Source: Tragulus kanchil
Lineage: Eukaryota; Chordata; Mammalia; Artiodactyla; Tragulidae
Assembly (NCBI GenBank): GCA_022376925.1
Contig: JAIOJX010000031.1
Span: 137,162,854-137,226,853 of the forward strand
Reading direction: 5' to 3'
DNA length: 64,000 nt
The notes beneath the pieces were generated by a model. It worked only from the letters and a program-made list of their open reading frames with translations. It did no database searches and was not told where the DNA came from. Positions 24,241-34,904 of this stretch are shown piece by piece (within the stretch, counting starts at the first letter, position 1; every line of letters starts with the position of its first letter). Both the position numbers and the translations under genes were made by a program.

Positions 24241-24504
24241 GGGCTTCCCTAGTGGTCCAGTGGGCAAAGAGTGCACCTTGCAGTGCAGGGGGCGCCAGTT
24301 TGATCCCTGGCCCTGGAAGATCCCACGTGACCCGGAGCAGCTGGACAGGTATATCCAATTACGAGTCAGCACTCTGGAGCACGCGCCCAGAGCCAGTGCT
24401 CTGCAACAAGAGGCCATTGCAATGGGAGGCCCACAAAGGCCAAAGAATAAATGTGGATGAAAATAAATAAATAAAAAACCAATAAAAGAGGCCAAAATTA
24501 AAAA
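24241..24504 (+). mobile_element. tRNA-Glu-derived SINE (CHR-like), with TSD
   Basis: Starts 'gggcttccctagtggtccag', the tRNA-Glu-like head with an A box. A B box-like 'agtttgatccctgg' lies near 24297, then the shared SINE body and an A-rich tail. It lies inside the 3' end of the old L1. An 18 bp target-site duplication flanks it: 24223-24240 and 24505-24522 (aaaaaaagacaaatgttt). This is the most diverged copy of the family in the window and lacks the GC-rich 3' block. Confidence 0.9.
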
Positions 24505-24522
24505 AAAAAAAGACAAATGTTT

Positions 24523-24610
24523 TATGATTCCACTTATGTAAGGTATTTAAGAGTCAAACTCATAGAAACAGAAAGTAGGATGATGTGAAAATACACACTT
24601 CAGATGGGAC
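24523..24610 (+). mobile_element. Old L1 3' end, continuation after SINE
   Basis: 'tatgattccacttatgtaag' and 'actcatagaaacagaaagtag' are standard L1 3' text that joins to 24100-24222 when the SINE and one TSD copy are removed. Confidence 0.7.
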
Positions 24611-24689
24611 TTGAACCCACAGATGTGAATTAAACCCACTATCTTTCCATGAAATCACACACCTGGTCTCAAGAATTAATGAAGTTCAG

Positions 24690-25135
24690 GTTCTTTATGT
24701 CTTACCACAGAAATAATTTAGTGAGAGGCGGTAAGATGTAGATTTATTGAGAGAGACACACACTCCACAGAGTATGGGCCATCTCAGAAGGTGAGAAGAT
24801 CCAAAATATGGGGTAGTTAGTTTTTATGGGCTGGGTAATTTCATAGGATAATGAGTGTGAGGATCATAGCAACTATTTTGGAGAAGGGATGGAGATTTCC
24901 AGGGACTGGGTTACCACCCAGTTTTGGTCTTTCATTTAGTGGGCTAGTGCATTACAGTGATTGCATGATGAGGCTCCAGGACTGCTGGAAGTCAATTTTT
25001 CTACCATCTTTGGCCTATTTGATTCTAACCAGTTATACTGTATCCTCAAGGGCCATGTCATTTTCTTAAAGGTTTTGCCCTCCTCCTTTCTCTCTTGTTT
25101 CACCAGGACTAGGGAATTATTTAGTGGGTATGGAG
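24690..25135 (-). mobile_element. Ruminant ERV LTR (family A), antisense
   Basis: The plus strand shows the antisense of an LTR with 'tagatttattgagagagac' near 24740, followed by 'actccacagagtatgggccatctcagaagg' and 'gggttaccacccagttttgg'. I recall this text from ruminant ERV LTRs. Duplication 9 repeats it at about 25974-26278. No viral genes are visible. Confidence 0.6.
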
Positions 25136-25435
25136 TGTTAACGCTGAAATCTCACCCTTTGTGCACTAGTGCAGAATCAAATCTTGAAAACAGAGTTTTG
25201 GTTGAAGTAGAAAAAAATAACGTTATTGCTTTGCGAGGCAAAGGGGGACACAGTGGGCTTCTGTCTCTCAAAACTATGTACGCCAGCTATGGGAGGATTT
25301 GATGAGGAGTTTTACAGCAATGGTTCAAGGGAGAAGTGTTGCTGGACTTATCCGCCTCTACTCTGGTATCAGGTTATGTTCTTGATGAGTTTATCTGGTT
25401 CCTTTAGCCTGGCTTCAGGTGATCTTTTCCAAGGT

Positions 25436-25640
25436 GGAGCAAGGGGTAAAGAACCCTCCTGCCAATGCAGGATACATAAGAGATATGGTTTCAATCCCTG
25501 AGTCAGGAAGATCCCCTGGAGAAGGCAATGGTAACCCACTCCAGTATTTTTGCCTGGAAAATCCCACGGACAGGGGAGCCTGGTGGGCTACAGTCCATAG
25601 GGTCACAAAGAATTGGACATGACTCAAGCCACAGCACGCA
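25436..25640 (+). mobile_element. Bov-tA SINE (tRNA-like head plus Bov-A)
   Basis: 'gcaaggggtaaagaaccctcctgccaatgcagg' is the tRNA-like part, followed by 'gaagatcccctggagaaggcaatgg', 'cactccagtatttttgcctgg', 'gggctacagtccatagggtc' and 'aattggacatgactcaa', the BovB-derived tail. Repeated at 26579-26783. Confidence 0.9.
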
Positions 25641-25662
25641 CACATAAACTGCTTCTGGAATC

Positions 25663-25747
25663 TTAGTTACCTGACAAGGAATTGAACCCTGGCCCTCAGC
25701 AGTGAAAGCATGGAGTCTTAACCACTGGGCCACCAAGGAATTCCATC
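25663..25747 (-). mobile_element. CHR-type tRNA-Glu SINE head, antisense
   Basis: Antisense reads ggaattccttggtggcccag, then 'gttaagactccatgctttc' and 'gggttcaattccttg', the A and B box region of the tRNA-derived SINE family. Only about 85 bp remain. It sits tail-to-head beside the Bov-tA element. Repeated at 26806-26890. Confidence 0.75.
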
Positions 25748-27184
25748 AGGATGTCTTCTTTAGTATGGAAAATGCTGACATCATCCACTTGTTGGATTAT
25801 AATTGTATAACGATGACACACTTAAAGACATTGTTATGTATATATCTCTTGAAGTGGAACCAGGGTTTTGCCCCAAGGCTGCACTCCTGTTTCTTGGCTG
25901 TCATTTCTTTGACCCCGTCACTTTCTTTGGAACTCAGGGAAGGTCACTTTTTTAGAGGGGGTGTGAGGATGGTCTGGGTAATTTCATAGGATAATGAGTG
26001 TGAGGATCATAGCAACTATTTTGGAGAAGGGATGGAGATTTCCAGGGACTGGGTTACCACCCAGTTTTGGTCTTTCATTTAGTGGGCTAGTGCATTACAG
26101 TGATTGCATGATGAGGCTCCAGGACTGCTGGAAGTCAATTTTTCTACCATCTTTGGCCTATTTGATTCTAACCAGTTATACTGTATCCTCAAGGGCCATG
26201 TCATTTTCTTAAAGGTTTTGCCCTCCTCCTTTCTCTCTTGTTTCACCAGGACTAGGGAATTATTTAGTGGGTATGGAGTGTTAACGCTGAAATCTCACCC
26301 TTTGTGCACTAGTGCAGAATCAAATCTTGAAAACAGAGTTTTGGTTGAAGTAGAAAAAAATAACGTTATTGCTTTGCGAGGCAAAGGGGGACACAGTGGG
26401 CTTCTGTCTCTCAAAACTATGTACGCCAGCTATGGGAGGATTTGATGAGGAGTTTTACAGCAATGGTTCAAGGGAGAAGTGTTGCTGGACTTATCCGCCT
26501 CTACTCTGGTATCAGGTTATGTTCTTGATGAGTTTATCTGGTTCCTTTAGCCTGGCTTCAGGTGATCTTTTCCAAGGTGGAGCAAGGGGTAAAGAACCCT
26601 CCTGCCAATGCAGGATACATAAGAGATATGGTTTCAATCCCTGAGTCAGGAAGATCCCCTGGAGAAGGCAATGGTAACCCACTCCAGTATTTTTGCCTGG
26701 AAAATCCCACGGACAGGGGAGCCTGGTGGGCTACAGTCCATAGGGTCACAAAGAATTGGACATGACTCAAGCCACAGCACGCACACATAAACTGCTTCTG
26801 GAATCTTAGTTACCTGACAAGGAATTGAACCCTGGCCCTCAGCAGTGAAAGCATGGAGTCTTAACCACTGGGCCACCAAGGAATTCCATCAGGATGTCTT
26901 CTTTAGTATGGAAAATGCTGACATCATCCACTTGTTGGATTATAATTGTATAACGATGACACACTTAAAGACATTGTTATGTATATATCTCTTGAAGTGG
27001 AACCAGGGTTTTGCCCCAAGGCTGCACTCCTGTTTCTTGGCTGTCATTTCTTTGACTTCCTGGATTAGCAGCTGTTGAAATCTGCCGTCTGGAACTCAGG
27101 GAAGGTCACGAGGGCTGGAGTCTGTTCCCTAGAAGAAATGGGGAACACAGAAAGGCTTCTGTGCCCAGGAACCCCAGAGGATCA

Positions 27185-27310
27185 TGTTCTGTCTAGTTTC
27201 AGTTTTGCAAAATGAGAAAGTTCTGGAGCTCTATTGCACAACAACATGAATATATTTAACACTACTGAATTGAATACTTAAAAATGATTAAGATAGTAAA
27301 GTTTATGCTG
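27185..27310 (+). mobile_element. Old L1 3' UTR remnant
   Basis: 'tgcaaaatgagaaagttctggag', 'aacaacatgaatatatttaacac' and 'tacttaaaaatgattaaga' are standard L1 3' UTR text. It may be the far side of the L1 ending at 24610, split by the LTR insertions. Confidence 0.65.
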
Positions 27311-27592
27311 TTTTTTTTTTAAATTTTAGCCTCTTTTATTTTTATTTTATTTTATTTATTCATTCATTATCATCCATCTTTATTCTTTGGCCCTTGTGGA
27401 CCTTCCACTGCATCGGCCTCTCCCGCTGCAGAGCACTGGTTCTGTGCGCATGCGCCCCAGAGCACCAGCTCGCAATTGGACACACCGGCCCAGCTGCTCT
27501 GCGGCACGTGGGATCTTCCCCAGCCAGGGATCAAATCAGATCCCCTTGCACTGCAAGGTGGACTCCTCACCCACTGGACCTCCAGGGAAACC
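27311..27592 (-). mobile_element. tRNA-Glu-derived SINE (CHR-like), antisense
   Basis: Plus strand begins with poly(T) and TTTTA repeats, passes 'catccatctttattctttgg', then the antisense of the body and of the tRNA head, ending 'ggacctccagggaaaccc'. The frames of 69-85 codons here are shadows of the SINE. I see no clear TSD. Confidence 0.9.
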
Positions 27593-27599
27593 CTGTATT

Positions 27600-27778
27600 G
27601 TGATGTTTACCACAAGGAAAGTAGGAGAAAAACTAAAAGAATAGAGAAAGATATACTGAACTGTATTGAAAAAAGGAAGCCGAAGAAGTTACACTAATTA
27701 CAGAGGGAGCAAACCTCAGAGCTCTATGCATTTCCTCTATTTGTATCCTTTATAATAAAACTGCACTAGTAATGATGC
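27600..27778. other. Short unassigned A-rich DNA
   Basis: Nothing recognised beyond A/G-rich sequence; possibly the remainder of an L1 fragment. Confidence 0.3.
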
Positions 27779-27779
27779 T

Positions 27780-28325
27780 GAAAACTTGGCCTTTGTGCAC
27801 AGGGGTCGAATCGACTCTTGGAGAGAGAGATTTGGGTGAAGCAGAAAAGAATAGCTTTATTGCTTTGCTAGGCAAAGGGCAACACAATGGGCTCATTCCC
27901 CTCAAAAACTTTGTGTCCCAACCTGGGAGGATTTGATGAGGCGTTTTATAGCAGTGGTTCAAGGGTAGGGTTGCTGGTTAGATTAGGGTGTGTGCAGGGC
28001 CTAGACTCCTATAACCTGGCCTCAGGTGGTCTTCTCTGGAATGAAAAGTGATGACGCTTCCTTTTATTGAGGGTTTTAGTTTTGTAAAAAGTTCAAAGAT
28101 ATTGTTAAACCAAGACCCTGCTCCAAGGCTGTGCTATTGTTTCTCAGTTGCTCCTCCCTTGTCTCTACATTCCCTCTCTTCCCTGATTATTTGAATCTTT
28201 CCTTTGGAACTCGGGAGTTTATGGGGTCTATTCCCTACACGAGAAATGGGGGACATGAAAATACTTCCATGCCCAGGAGACCCAGTTTTATCTTTCCTGA
28301 GTTCTGTGAGTCATTCTAGCCAATT
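27780..28325 (-). mobile_element. Ruminant ERV LTR (family B), antisense
   Basis: 'ggcctttgtgcacaggggtcgaatc', then 'gaatagctttattgctttgctaggcaaag' at 27849, whose complement holds AATAAA (27856-27861). The rest runs to 'cattctagccaattatc'. Same family as 25138-27180. Repeated at 28903-29446. No viral open reading frames are present. Confidence 0.65.
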
Positions 28326-28902
28326 ATCAAAGTTGTGGGTGGGTCTTGGGAACCCTTGAATTTGTAGTTGATCAGGCCGATATGCAGGTGACCTGGGGAT
28401 CCCATGTATAAATGGTTTCTGAAGTGGAAATAGTCTTATGGAATTGAAGCCTTATCTTGTCAGGTCTGTGTTAACTCTGGATAATTACTGTCAGAATTAA
28501 ATAGAATTGTAGGACACCTAGTTGGTGTCAAAGAATTGAGAACTAGTTATTATTGGAAAAAAGACACAGCAGAGGATCACTGTTGTTTAGAGGACACTGT
28601 GAAGGTGACCAACAGCGGAATAAACAGGGAAACCAATCAGGAGCCTGGTGCAGTAATCAGGGGAAACATAGCAATAGTTGCAATGAGATGTGTTTGTACT
28701 ATGGATTGATTATGAAGGCAAAACCAACACTATTTGCTGATGAATCAAACATGGGGTAGGAGAGATAGGGAAACAGAGCTTGATTCAAGATTTTGTCATG
28801 TGGAACTACAATGTATTTCTCAATGTCTTATTGAAGGAAGTGTCCCCTGTGCCATCTTGAAATGTAATAAAGGTTTAGGTGAAAAGATCTCATATGTATA
28901 AA
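28326..28902. other. Old LTR-like or unassigned DNA
   Basis: Phrases such as 'ttaaatagaattgtaggacacctagttggtgtc' resemble an old MaLR/ERVL-type repeat, but the assignment is weak. Repeated at 29447-30024. Frames of 62-68 codons carry no recognised domain. Confidence 0.35.
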
Positions 28903-30025
28903 TGAAAACTTGGCCTTTGTGCACAGGGGTCGAATCGACTCTTGAGAGAGAGATTTGGGTGAAGCAGAAAAGAATAGCTTTATTGCTTTGCTAGGCAAAG
29001 GGCAACACAATGGGCTCATTCCCTCAAAACTTTGTGTCCCAACCTGGGAGGATTTGATGAGGCGTTTTATAGCAGTGGTTCAAGGGTAGGGTTGCTGGTT
29101 AGATTAGGGTGTGTGCAGGGCCTAGACTCCTATAACCTGGCCTCAGGTGGTCTTCTCTGGAATGAAAAGTGATGACGCTTCCTTTTATTGAGGGTTTTAG
29201 TTTTGTAAAAAGTTCAAAGATATTGTTAAACCAAGACCCTGCTCCAAGGCTGTGCTATTGTTTCTCAGTTGCTCCTCCCTTGTCTCTACATTCCCTCTCT
29301 TCCCTGATTATTTGAATCTTTCCTTTGGAACTCGGGAGTTTATGGGGTCTATTCCCTACACGAGAAATGGGGGACATGAAAATACTTCCATGCCCAGGAG
29401 ACCCAGTTTTATCTTTCCTGAGTTCTGTGAGTCATTCTAGCCAATTATCAAAGTTGTGGGTGGGTCTTGGGAACCCTTGAATTTGTAGTTGATCAGGCCG
29501 ATATGCAGGTGACCTGGGGATCCCATGTATAAATGGTTTCTGAAGTGGAAATAGTCTTATGGAATTGAAGCCTTATCTTGTCAGGTCTGTGTTAACTCTG
29601 GATAATTACTGTCAGAATTAAATAGAATTGTAGGACACCTAGTTGGTGTCAAAGAATTGAGAACTAGTTATTATTGGAAAAAAGACACAGCAGAGGATCA
29701 CTGTTGTTTAGAGGACACTGTGAAGGTGACCAACAGCGGAATAAACAGGGAAACCAATCAGGAGCCTGGTGCAGTAATCAGGGGAAACATAGCAATAGTT
29801 GCAATGAGATGTGTTTGTACTATGGATTGATTATGAAGGCAAAACCAACACTATTTGCTGATGAATCAAACATGGGGTAGGAGAGATAGGGAAACAGAGC
29901 TTGATTCAAGATTTTGTCATGTGGAACTACAATGTATTTCTCAATGTCTTATTGAAGGAAGTGTCCCCTGTGCCATCTTGAAAAATGTAATAAAGGTTTA
30001 GGTGAAAAGATCTCATATGATAAAT

Positions 30026-30501
30026 ACATTCCAATGCTCTCATCTATTTTCTGTGGATTTTTTCTTTTGAATTGCACCAAGAAATTTCTGGCATTTACAC
30101 TACATTCAGTGCAGGTCAGCATTTAGTCCAGCTTCACTGAACCAAACAGGCAGCCATTTAGAACCACAGTTAGTGATAGCTAGTGCACTGAACACAGAGT
30201 CTCTGGTGAGCACATCCACATTGATGGATCCAGCCTGAACTTAGTCTTCTTCTGCCTTTTGTTCCTAGTATCTTCAGAATGCAGGCCATACATTTTCTTT
30301 AGGGTTTAGCTGATGAATTAGCACATTCTGTAGTTATTTGTAGAGTTTTGGCCTTTTCCTGGATTTGACTTTGAGTGAGCTGACTCCAGATCAATCTGAA
30401 GTTCGGCCTAAATGCAATGGGAGGTGTTGATACAGGATATGAGAAGAATGACTGTCATCTTGCTATGTAATCACCTCTGGTGAGGTCATTCTGACTTCAG
30501 A
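30026..30501. other. Unassigned intergenic DNA
   Basis: Unique-looking sequence with no recognised repeat and no coding frame. It ends at the left TSD of the SINE at 30515. Confidence 0.4.
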
Positions 30502-30514
30502 TGAAGTCATTCTT

Positions 30515-30814
30515 GTTTTTTTTTTTTGTGGGGGGTGTGGGTTGGGGAGAGAGGGGGGCAGGCGGGCCACTGCTATTGGTCTTTCATTTATCTATTTTCA
30601 TCTATCTTTGTTCTTTGGCCCGTGTGGGCCTCCCATCACAGTGGCCTCTCTTGTTGAAGAGCACCAGCTCTGGGTGCACGCGGTCCAGAGCTCCGGCTCG
30701 GTAATTGGACACATTGGTCCAGCAGCACGTGGGATCCTCCCAGGCCAGGGATCAAACTGGTGCCCCTTGCACTGCAAGGCGGTGTCCTTACCCACTGGAC
30801 CACCAGGGAAGCCC
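30515..30814 (-). mobile_element. tRNA-Glu-derived SINE (CHR-like), antisense, with TSD
   Basis: Begins with poly(T), then the complement of the G+C-rich 3' block ('gaggggggcaggcgggccac' region), 'ggtctttcatttatctattttcatc', the body, and the head complement 'ccactggaccaccagggaagccc'. A 13 bp target-site duplication, tgaagtcattctt, lies at 30502-30514 and 30815-30827. The clean TSD and retained GC block mark a fairly young insertion. Confidence 0.95.
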
Positions 30815-30827
30815 TGAAGTCATTCTT

Positions 30828-31430
30828 TACTGAGGCATCACAACCTTCAGGTAGAGTAGAAACAACTGTTTCTGCCATACACAGGGTTATTGATGGGGCT
30901 TGGGTGGCTTAGAATACTCAGAGTCAACTTATATCATCAAATATTGCCAACCCAATTTTGTGGTGTCATTCAAAGTCCTAAATTTCATAGAAAGGTTTAG
31001 AAAAGAGTAGAAATTCAACAGGGCCAGACTTTGTTTCTCATTTTTGCTTAGATACAAAAAACTAAGGTTCCTTTGTAACAGTTTTAAAAATTTTCCACCA
31101 TAAAATTTATAACTCAGAACCTATAACCTTTTTCCTTTAAGCTTTCTAATCCAATGAGAAATGCCTTGCATTCTTCTTGAACCCATCAGTCATTCTGTCC
31201 ACTGAAGTTTTGATTTCAGTAGGCCTTTGATTTCAAGTGACCACATCACTTTTACCTTTGGAGCCCCTTGGTCATAGGTATAGTCTTCCAACAGTCATTA
31301 GATTTCCAGTGTTTCCAAATCTGTGTGAGTTAATCATGTTCACATTCTCATTCCCTTGAAGACTTTTGGTCTTAAAGTAACCACTTTTGTGGTTTACTCC
31401 ATCAATTGAAATTCTTAGTTACAGGAAACG
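30828..31430 (-). other. Possible old ERV-type internal or unassigned DNA
   Basis: Unique-looking sequence preceding the LTR-like block at 31430. Minus-strand translation gives short frames with stops. I suspect an old ERVL/MaLR internal piece from its position but have no motif to support it. From 31044 it is repeated by duplication 11. Confidence 0.2.
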
Positions 31431-33199
31431 AGCTTAAGGAAAAGGCACTTATTAAGAACTGTAGTTAGATCACAGCAATACAGAGACAGACAGACAAACA
31501 GACACAGAATGAGAGATAGACAGAGAGAGAGAGAATCTAAAGAATTAGTTACATGCTTATGGAAACAGACAAGTTCCAAGATCTGCAGGGTGAGCTATAA
31601 AGCTGGAAACCCAGGAGAGATGAGAGTTTAGTTCAATCTAAAATCAGAAGCTTGAGACCAGGAGAGCAGATTGTGTAGACCCAGGAAGAGCCAGTGTTTT
31701 AATTCAAATCCAAAAACAGGAACAACACAATGTACCAATTGAAATGCAACCAGGAGTTCCCTATTACTGGAGGAAGAACCAGTGTTTTTTCTCTGTTCCA
31801 GCCTTCAGCTGACTTTTTGAGGCCCACCCACATTAAGTGGTCACTCTGCTTTACTCAGTCTGCCAATCTAAATGATAATCTTTACCCAGAAGCACACTCA
31901 TGGAAACACCCAGAATAATTTTGACCACATGTCTGGGCAATTGCCGTTGTACTCTGTTGCTTTTGCAAAAATGCTTCATCTTCCAAACGGTTAAGGGGAG
32001 ATCTTCTGACAAGTATAAAACTCTGATAAATTTCAGCCAATACACTGAATTGCATAAAAGAAAGTTACAAAAACCTAGTGAGAAACATCATGGTTTCATA
32101 AAGCAGGTAACAAACAGATTAGTTGCTTAGATACAAAAAACTAAGGTTCCTTTGTAACATTTTTAAAAATTTTCCACCATAAAAGTTATAACTCAGAACC
32201 TATAACCTTTTTCCTTTAAGCTTTCTAATCCAATGAGAAATGCCTTGCATTCTTCTTGAACCCATCAGTCATTCTGTCCACTGAAGTTTTGATTTCAGTA
32301 GGCCTTTGATTTCAAGTGACCACATCACTTTTACCTTTGGAGCCCCTTGGTCATAGGTATAGTCTTCCAACAGTCATTAGATTTCCAGTGTTTCCAAATC
32401 TGTGTGAGTTAATCATGTTCACATTCTCATTCCCTTGAAGACTTTTGGTCTTAAAGTAACCACTTTTGTGGTTTACTCCATCAATTGAAATTCTTAGTTA
32501 CAGGAAACGAGCTTAAGGAAAAGGCACTTATTAAGAACTGTAGTTAGATCACAGCAATACAGAGACAGACAGACAAACAGACACAGAATGAGAGATAGAC
32601 AGAGAGAGAGAATCTAAAGAATTAGTTACATGCTTATGGAAACAGACAAGTTCCAAGATCTGCAGGGTGAGCTATAAAGCTGGAAACCCAGGAGAGATGA
32701 GAGTTTAGTTCAATCTAAAATCAGAAGCTTGAGACCAGGAGAGCAGATTGTGTAGACCCAGGAAGAGCCAGTGTTTTAATTCAAATCCAAAAACAGGAAC
32801 AACACAATGTACCAATTGAAATGCAACCAGGAGTTCCCTATTACTGGAGGAAGAACCAGTGTTTTTTCTCTGTTCCAGCCTTCAGCTGACTTTTTGAGGC
32901 CCACCCACATTAAGTGGTCACTCTGCTTTACTCAGTCTGCCAATCTAAATGATAATCTTTACCCAGAAGCACACTCATGGAAACACCCAGAATAATTTTG
33001 ACCACATGTCTGGGCAATTGCCGTTGTACTCTGTTGCTTTTGCAAAAATGCTTCATCTTCCAAACGGTTAAGGGGAGATCTTCTGACAAGTATAAAACTC
33101 TGATAAATTTCAGCCAATACACTGAATTGCATAAAAGAAAGTTACAAAAACCTAGTGAGAAACATCATGGTTTCATAAAGCAGGTAACAAACAGATTAG
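31044..33199. repeat. Tandem duplication 11 (unit 1079 bp)
   Basis: Left copy 31044-32122, right copy 32123-33199. Flush junction with the longest microhomology in the window, 8 bp (ttgcttag). Differences: one AG unit fewer in the (AG)n near 32600, plus 'cagtttt' versus 'cattttt' and 'aaattta' versus 'aaagtta' within the first 70 bp of the right copy. Confidence 0.95.
31430..32010. mobile_element. Old mammalian LTR-like repeat
   Basis: Contains text I associate with a common old mammalian repeat: 'gagctataaagctggaaacccaggagag' near 31590, 'gaccaggagagcagattg' near 31655, 'gcccacccacattaagtggtcactctgctttactcag' near 31822, and 'cactcatggaaacacccagaataat' near 31893. Includes an imperfect (GACA)n/(GA)n tract at 31480-31530. 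Repeated at about 32507-33085. Confidence 0.4.
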
Positions 33200-33207
33200 T
33201 TGCTTAG

Positions 33208-34400
33208 TGAACTTGTGATGTAGTTATGATGTTTTCATCTGAAATATTACTGGTTTTGATATGTGTTTTCCAAAGATAGGGAAGCTATTCCCCTCAAGCT
33301 ACTTATAACATAGAGCAATTGGATAAATTATTCCTCGGTAAGTAAAATTGAAATCTTTTTCTTTTCTCTTTGCCTGTTCCCTCTAGAAATTAGAGACTCT
33401 TGAGTCCTAAGCAGTCTTATCAAGTGAGTGGGAAAGATTGTCTTCTGACATATGTAATAATCTTGATATTTTGGGGACTTCTAGAAAAGAGAAATTCACC
33501 AAGGCAGAATTTAGTGGCAGGTTTATGGTATGGCTTTCCTGTCCTTTTGGAATTTAGTCTGAGATTGCTTCTGAGGAATTACACTAGAGTCAATCAGAAG
33601 GAGCCAATGTGCTCAAAGCCTTGGTTTGACTGTGTTTGATGGAGATAATCATAATTTTAGAGAAAAAAGATTATGCTCAAAAGATATGAAATTCTAGTTC
33701 TGTTAAGTGAAATCTGTATTTATAAAAGTTATTATGTTAGCCACAAGTTTGCCCTGATGTTCAGGATGAAAGAAAATTACCTAGTGAAGTTGTCAGAGTG
33801 TAATTACTCATGATGTATCACTGTTTGCTTGAGGTCTATTGCTAAAAGTGCATGTACAATGCTTGTGTGACAATTGGGTATAAATAATAAAATGTATCGC
33901 CTACATAGCATTTCCTCATTAATATACTTCTGAGCTTGTTTGCAATAGTAGATCAATTTTCCTCCAACGTGGATTAACTAGGTATATAAAAGAGGCCTGG
34001 CACTGAGGGACATAATCTACACCCAGGACAAACAGCTGAATCACCTCAGCACTGAGGGACAGATAGTGGATCATCAACATTTTCTATTGAAAGACTTACA
34101 ATCCAAAGGGAAAGTGATGAGAAAAACAATCTGCATGTATTGAGGTATGGGGAAGTCATGGTGGCTTATACATGATTTATCTTAAACTTTATTAACTGGA
34201 GTGGCCTGTTCTCTGGCCTTTCAGACATGCAGTGTGCATCTGCCTTGGCCATTGAGGAGTGGAATCCACTTGAAAGTCAAAAAGGAGTAAAGATGGTGCA
34301 GACCACCAAGCTAAAACTAGGTGATCATTTTGGGTGAGATTTCAGGTACATTCCTGCATTGTTGAAAGCTTGAATTTTCTGAGCTATGTCAGACTTGGGA
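33208..34400. other. Unassigned, non-repetitive-looking DNA
   Basis: A 1.2 kb stretch without a repeat I can name and outside the duplications. It includes a good TATA-like word and exon-like signals, described separately. The 79-codon frame at 33400-33639 has no recognised domain. Confidence 0.4.
33983..34337 (+). promoter_or_regulatory. Weak candidate promoter and exon-like stretch
   Basis: 'tatataaaag' at 33983-33992 is a good TATA-box match. About 20 bp on, a 'gcactgagggaca' word occurs twice (near 33999 and 34050). A donor-like 'ag|gtatgg' is at 34144 and a polypyrimidine tract with acceptor-like 'ctttcag' ends at 34224. A 36-codon open frame follows from ATG 34227 to TGA 34335. The implied intron would be only 80 bp, and I recognise no protein. 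This may be chance. Confidence 0.15.
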
Positions 34401-34612
34401 TGCCACTGCTGCTGCTGCTTAGTCACTTCAGTCACATCCAACTCCATGGACTGCAGACTGCCAGGTTCCTCTGTCCGTGGAATTCTCCAGGTGAGGATAC
34501 TGTAGTCATTGCCATGCCCTCCTCCAGGGGGCTCTTCCCAACCCGAGGACAGAACCCCAGTCTCCTGCATTGTAGGCAGATTCCTCACCACTAAGCCATC
34601 AGGGAAGCCCCA
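34400..34612 (-). mobile_element. Bov-tA SINE, antisense
   Basis: Plus strand: a short (GCT)n, then 'tagtcacttcagtcacatccaac', 'ctctgtccgtggaattctcc', 'cctgcattgtaggcagattcc' and 'aagccatcagggaagcccc'. The complete order shows a whole element in antisense. Confidence 0.9.
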
Positions 34613-34624
34613 CATATAAAGATA

Positions 34625-34722
34625 TGTAAGACCCCATGGACTGTAACTTGTCAGACTTCTCCGTTCATGGAATTTTCCAGACAAGAATACTGGAGTGGGT
34701 TGCCACTTCCTTCTCCTGGGAT
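34625..34722 (-). mobile_element. Bov-A fragment, antisense
   Basis: 'accccatggactgtaacttg', 'ctccgttcatggaattttcc', 'gaatactggagtgggttgcc' and 'cttctcctggga'. Adjacent to the preceding full SINE in the same orientation, so it is either an independent insertion or the second half of a dimer. Confidence 0.8.
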
Positions 34723-34904
34723 GTCACTAGCCATTCCCAAAACAGTGTTTGCTGGAAGCTGGTAGTTGCAACCTTGGGTTTTCAAAGTCTTCTCTTATAA
34801 CTATTGACATTTTTAGACAAGGAAAATTGCTTTGGGTCAGATATTAACAGAAAGAGAAGACATATGTGTAGTGGTCAGTAACTGCTGTTATGTGTGTGTT
34901 AATG

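Larger units (their letters stand above)
24831..27110. repeat. Tandem duplication 9 (unit 1143 bp) with degraded junction
   Basis: Left copy 24831-25947, filler 25948-25973, right copy 25974-27110. Near the end of the left copy a 14 bp block (25915-25928 area) replaces about 30 bp seen in the right copy (27056-27090), then some 20 bp match again ('tggaactcagggaaggtcac') before the filler. This local scrambling just before the junction recurs at other duplications. Confidence 0.95.
25138..27180 (-). mobile_element. Ruminant ERV LTR (family B), antisense, with SINEs inside
   Basis: Plus strand from 'ctcaccctttgtgcactagtgcag' through 'cgttattgctttgcgaggcaaag' (antisense of the polyadenylation region) to 'aaggcttctgtgcccagg' near 27155. 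The same family lies at 27780, 38430 and 43455. The element spans two SINE pieces and both copies of duplication 9; without the extra copy it is roughly 0.9 kb including SINEs. Confidence 0.6.
27779..30024. repeat. Tandem duplication 10 (unit ~1124 bp)
   Basis: Left copy 27779-28902, right copy 28903 to about 30024. Small homopolymer indels separate the copies: GG versus G near 27821, CCCC and AAAAA runs near 27899, and AAA versus AAAAA near 28860. All lie close to the start or end of a copy. Confidence 0.95.

Noticed and set aside
24961..25302. 113-codon frame (also 26104-26445)
   Set aside because: Lies in antisense ERV LTR DNA; no viral or cellular domain is visible.
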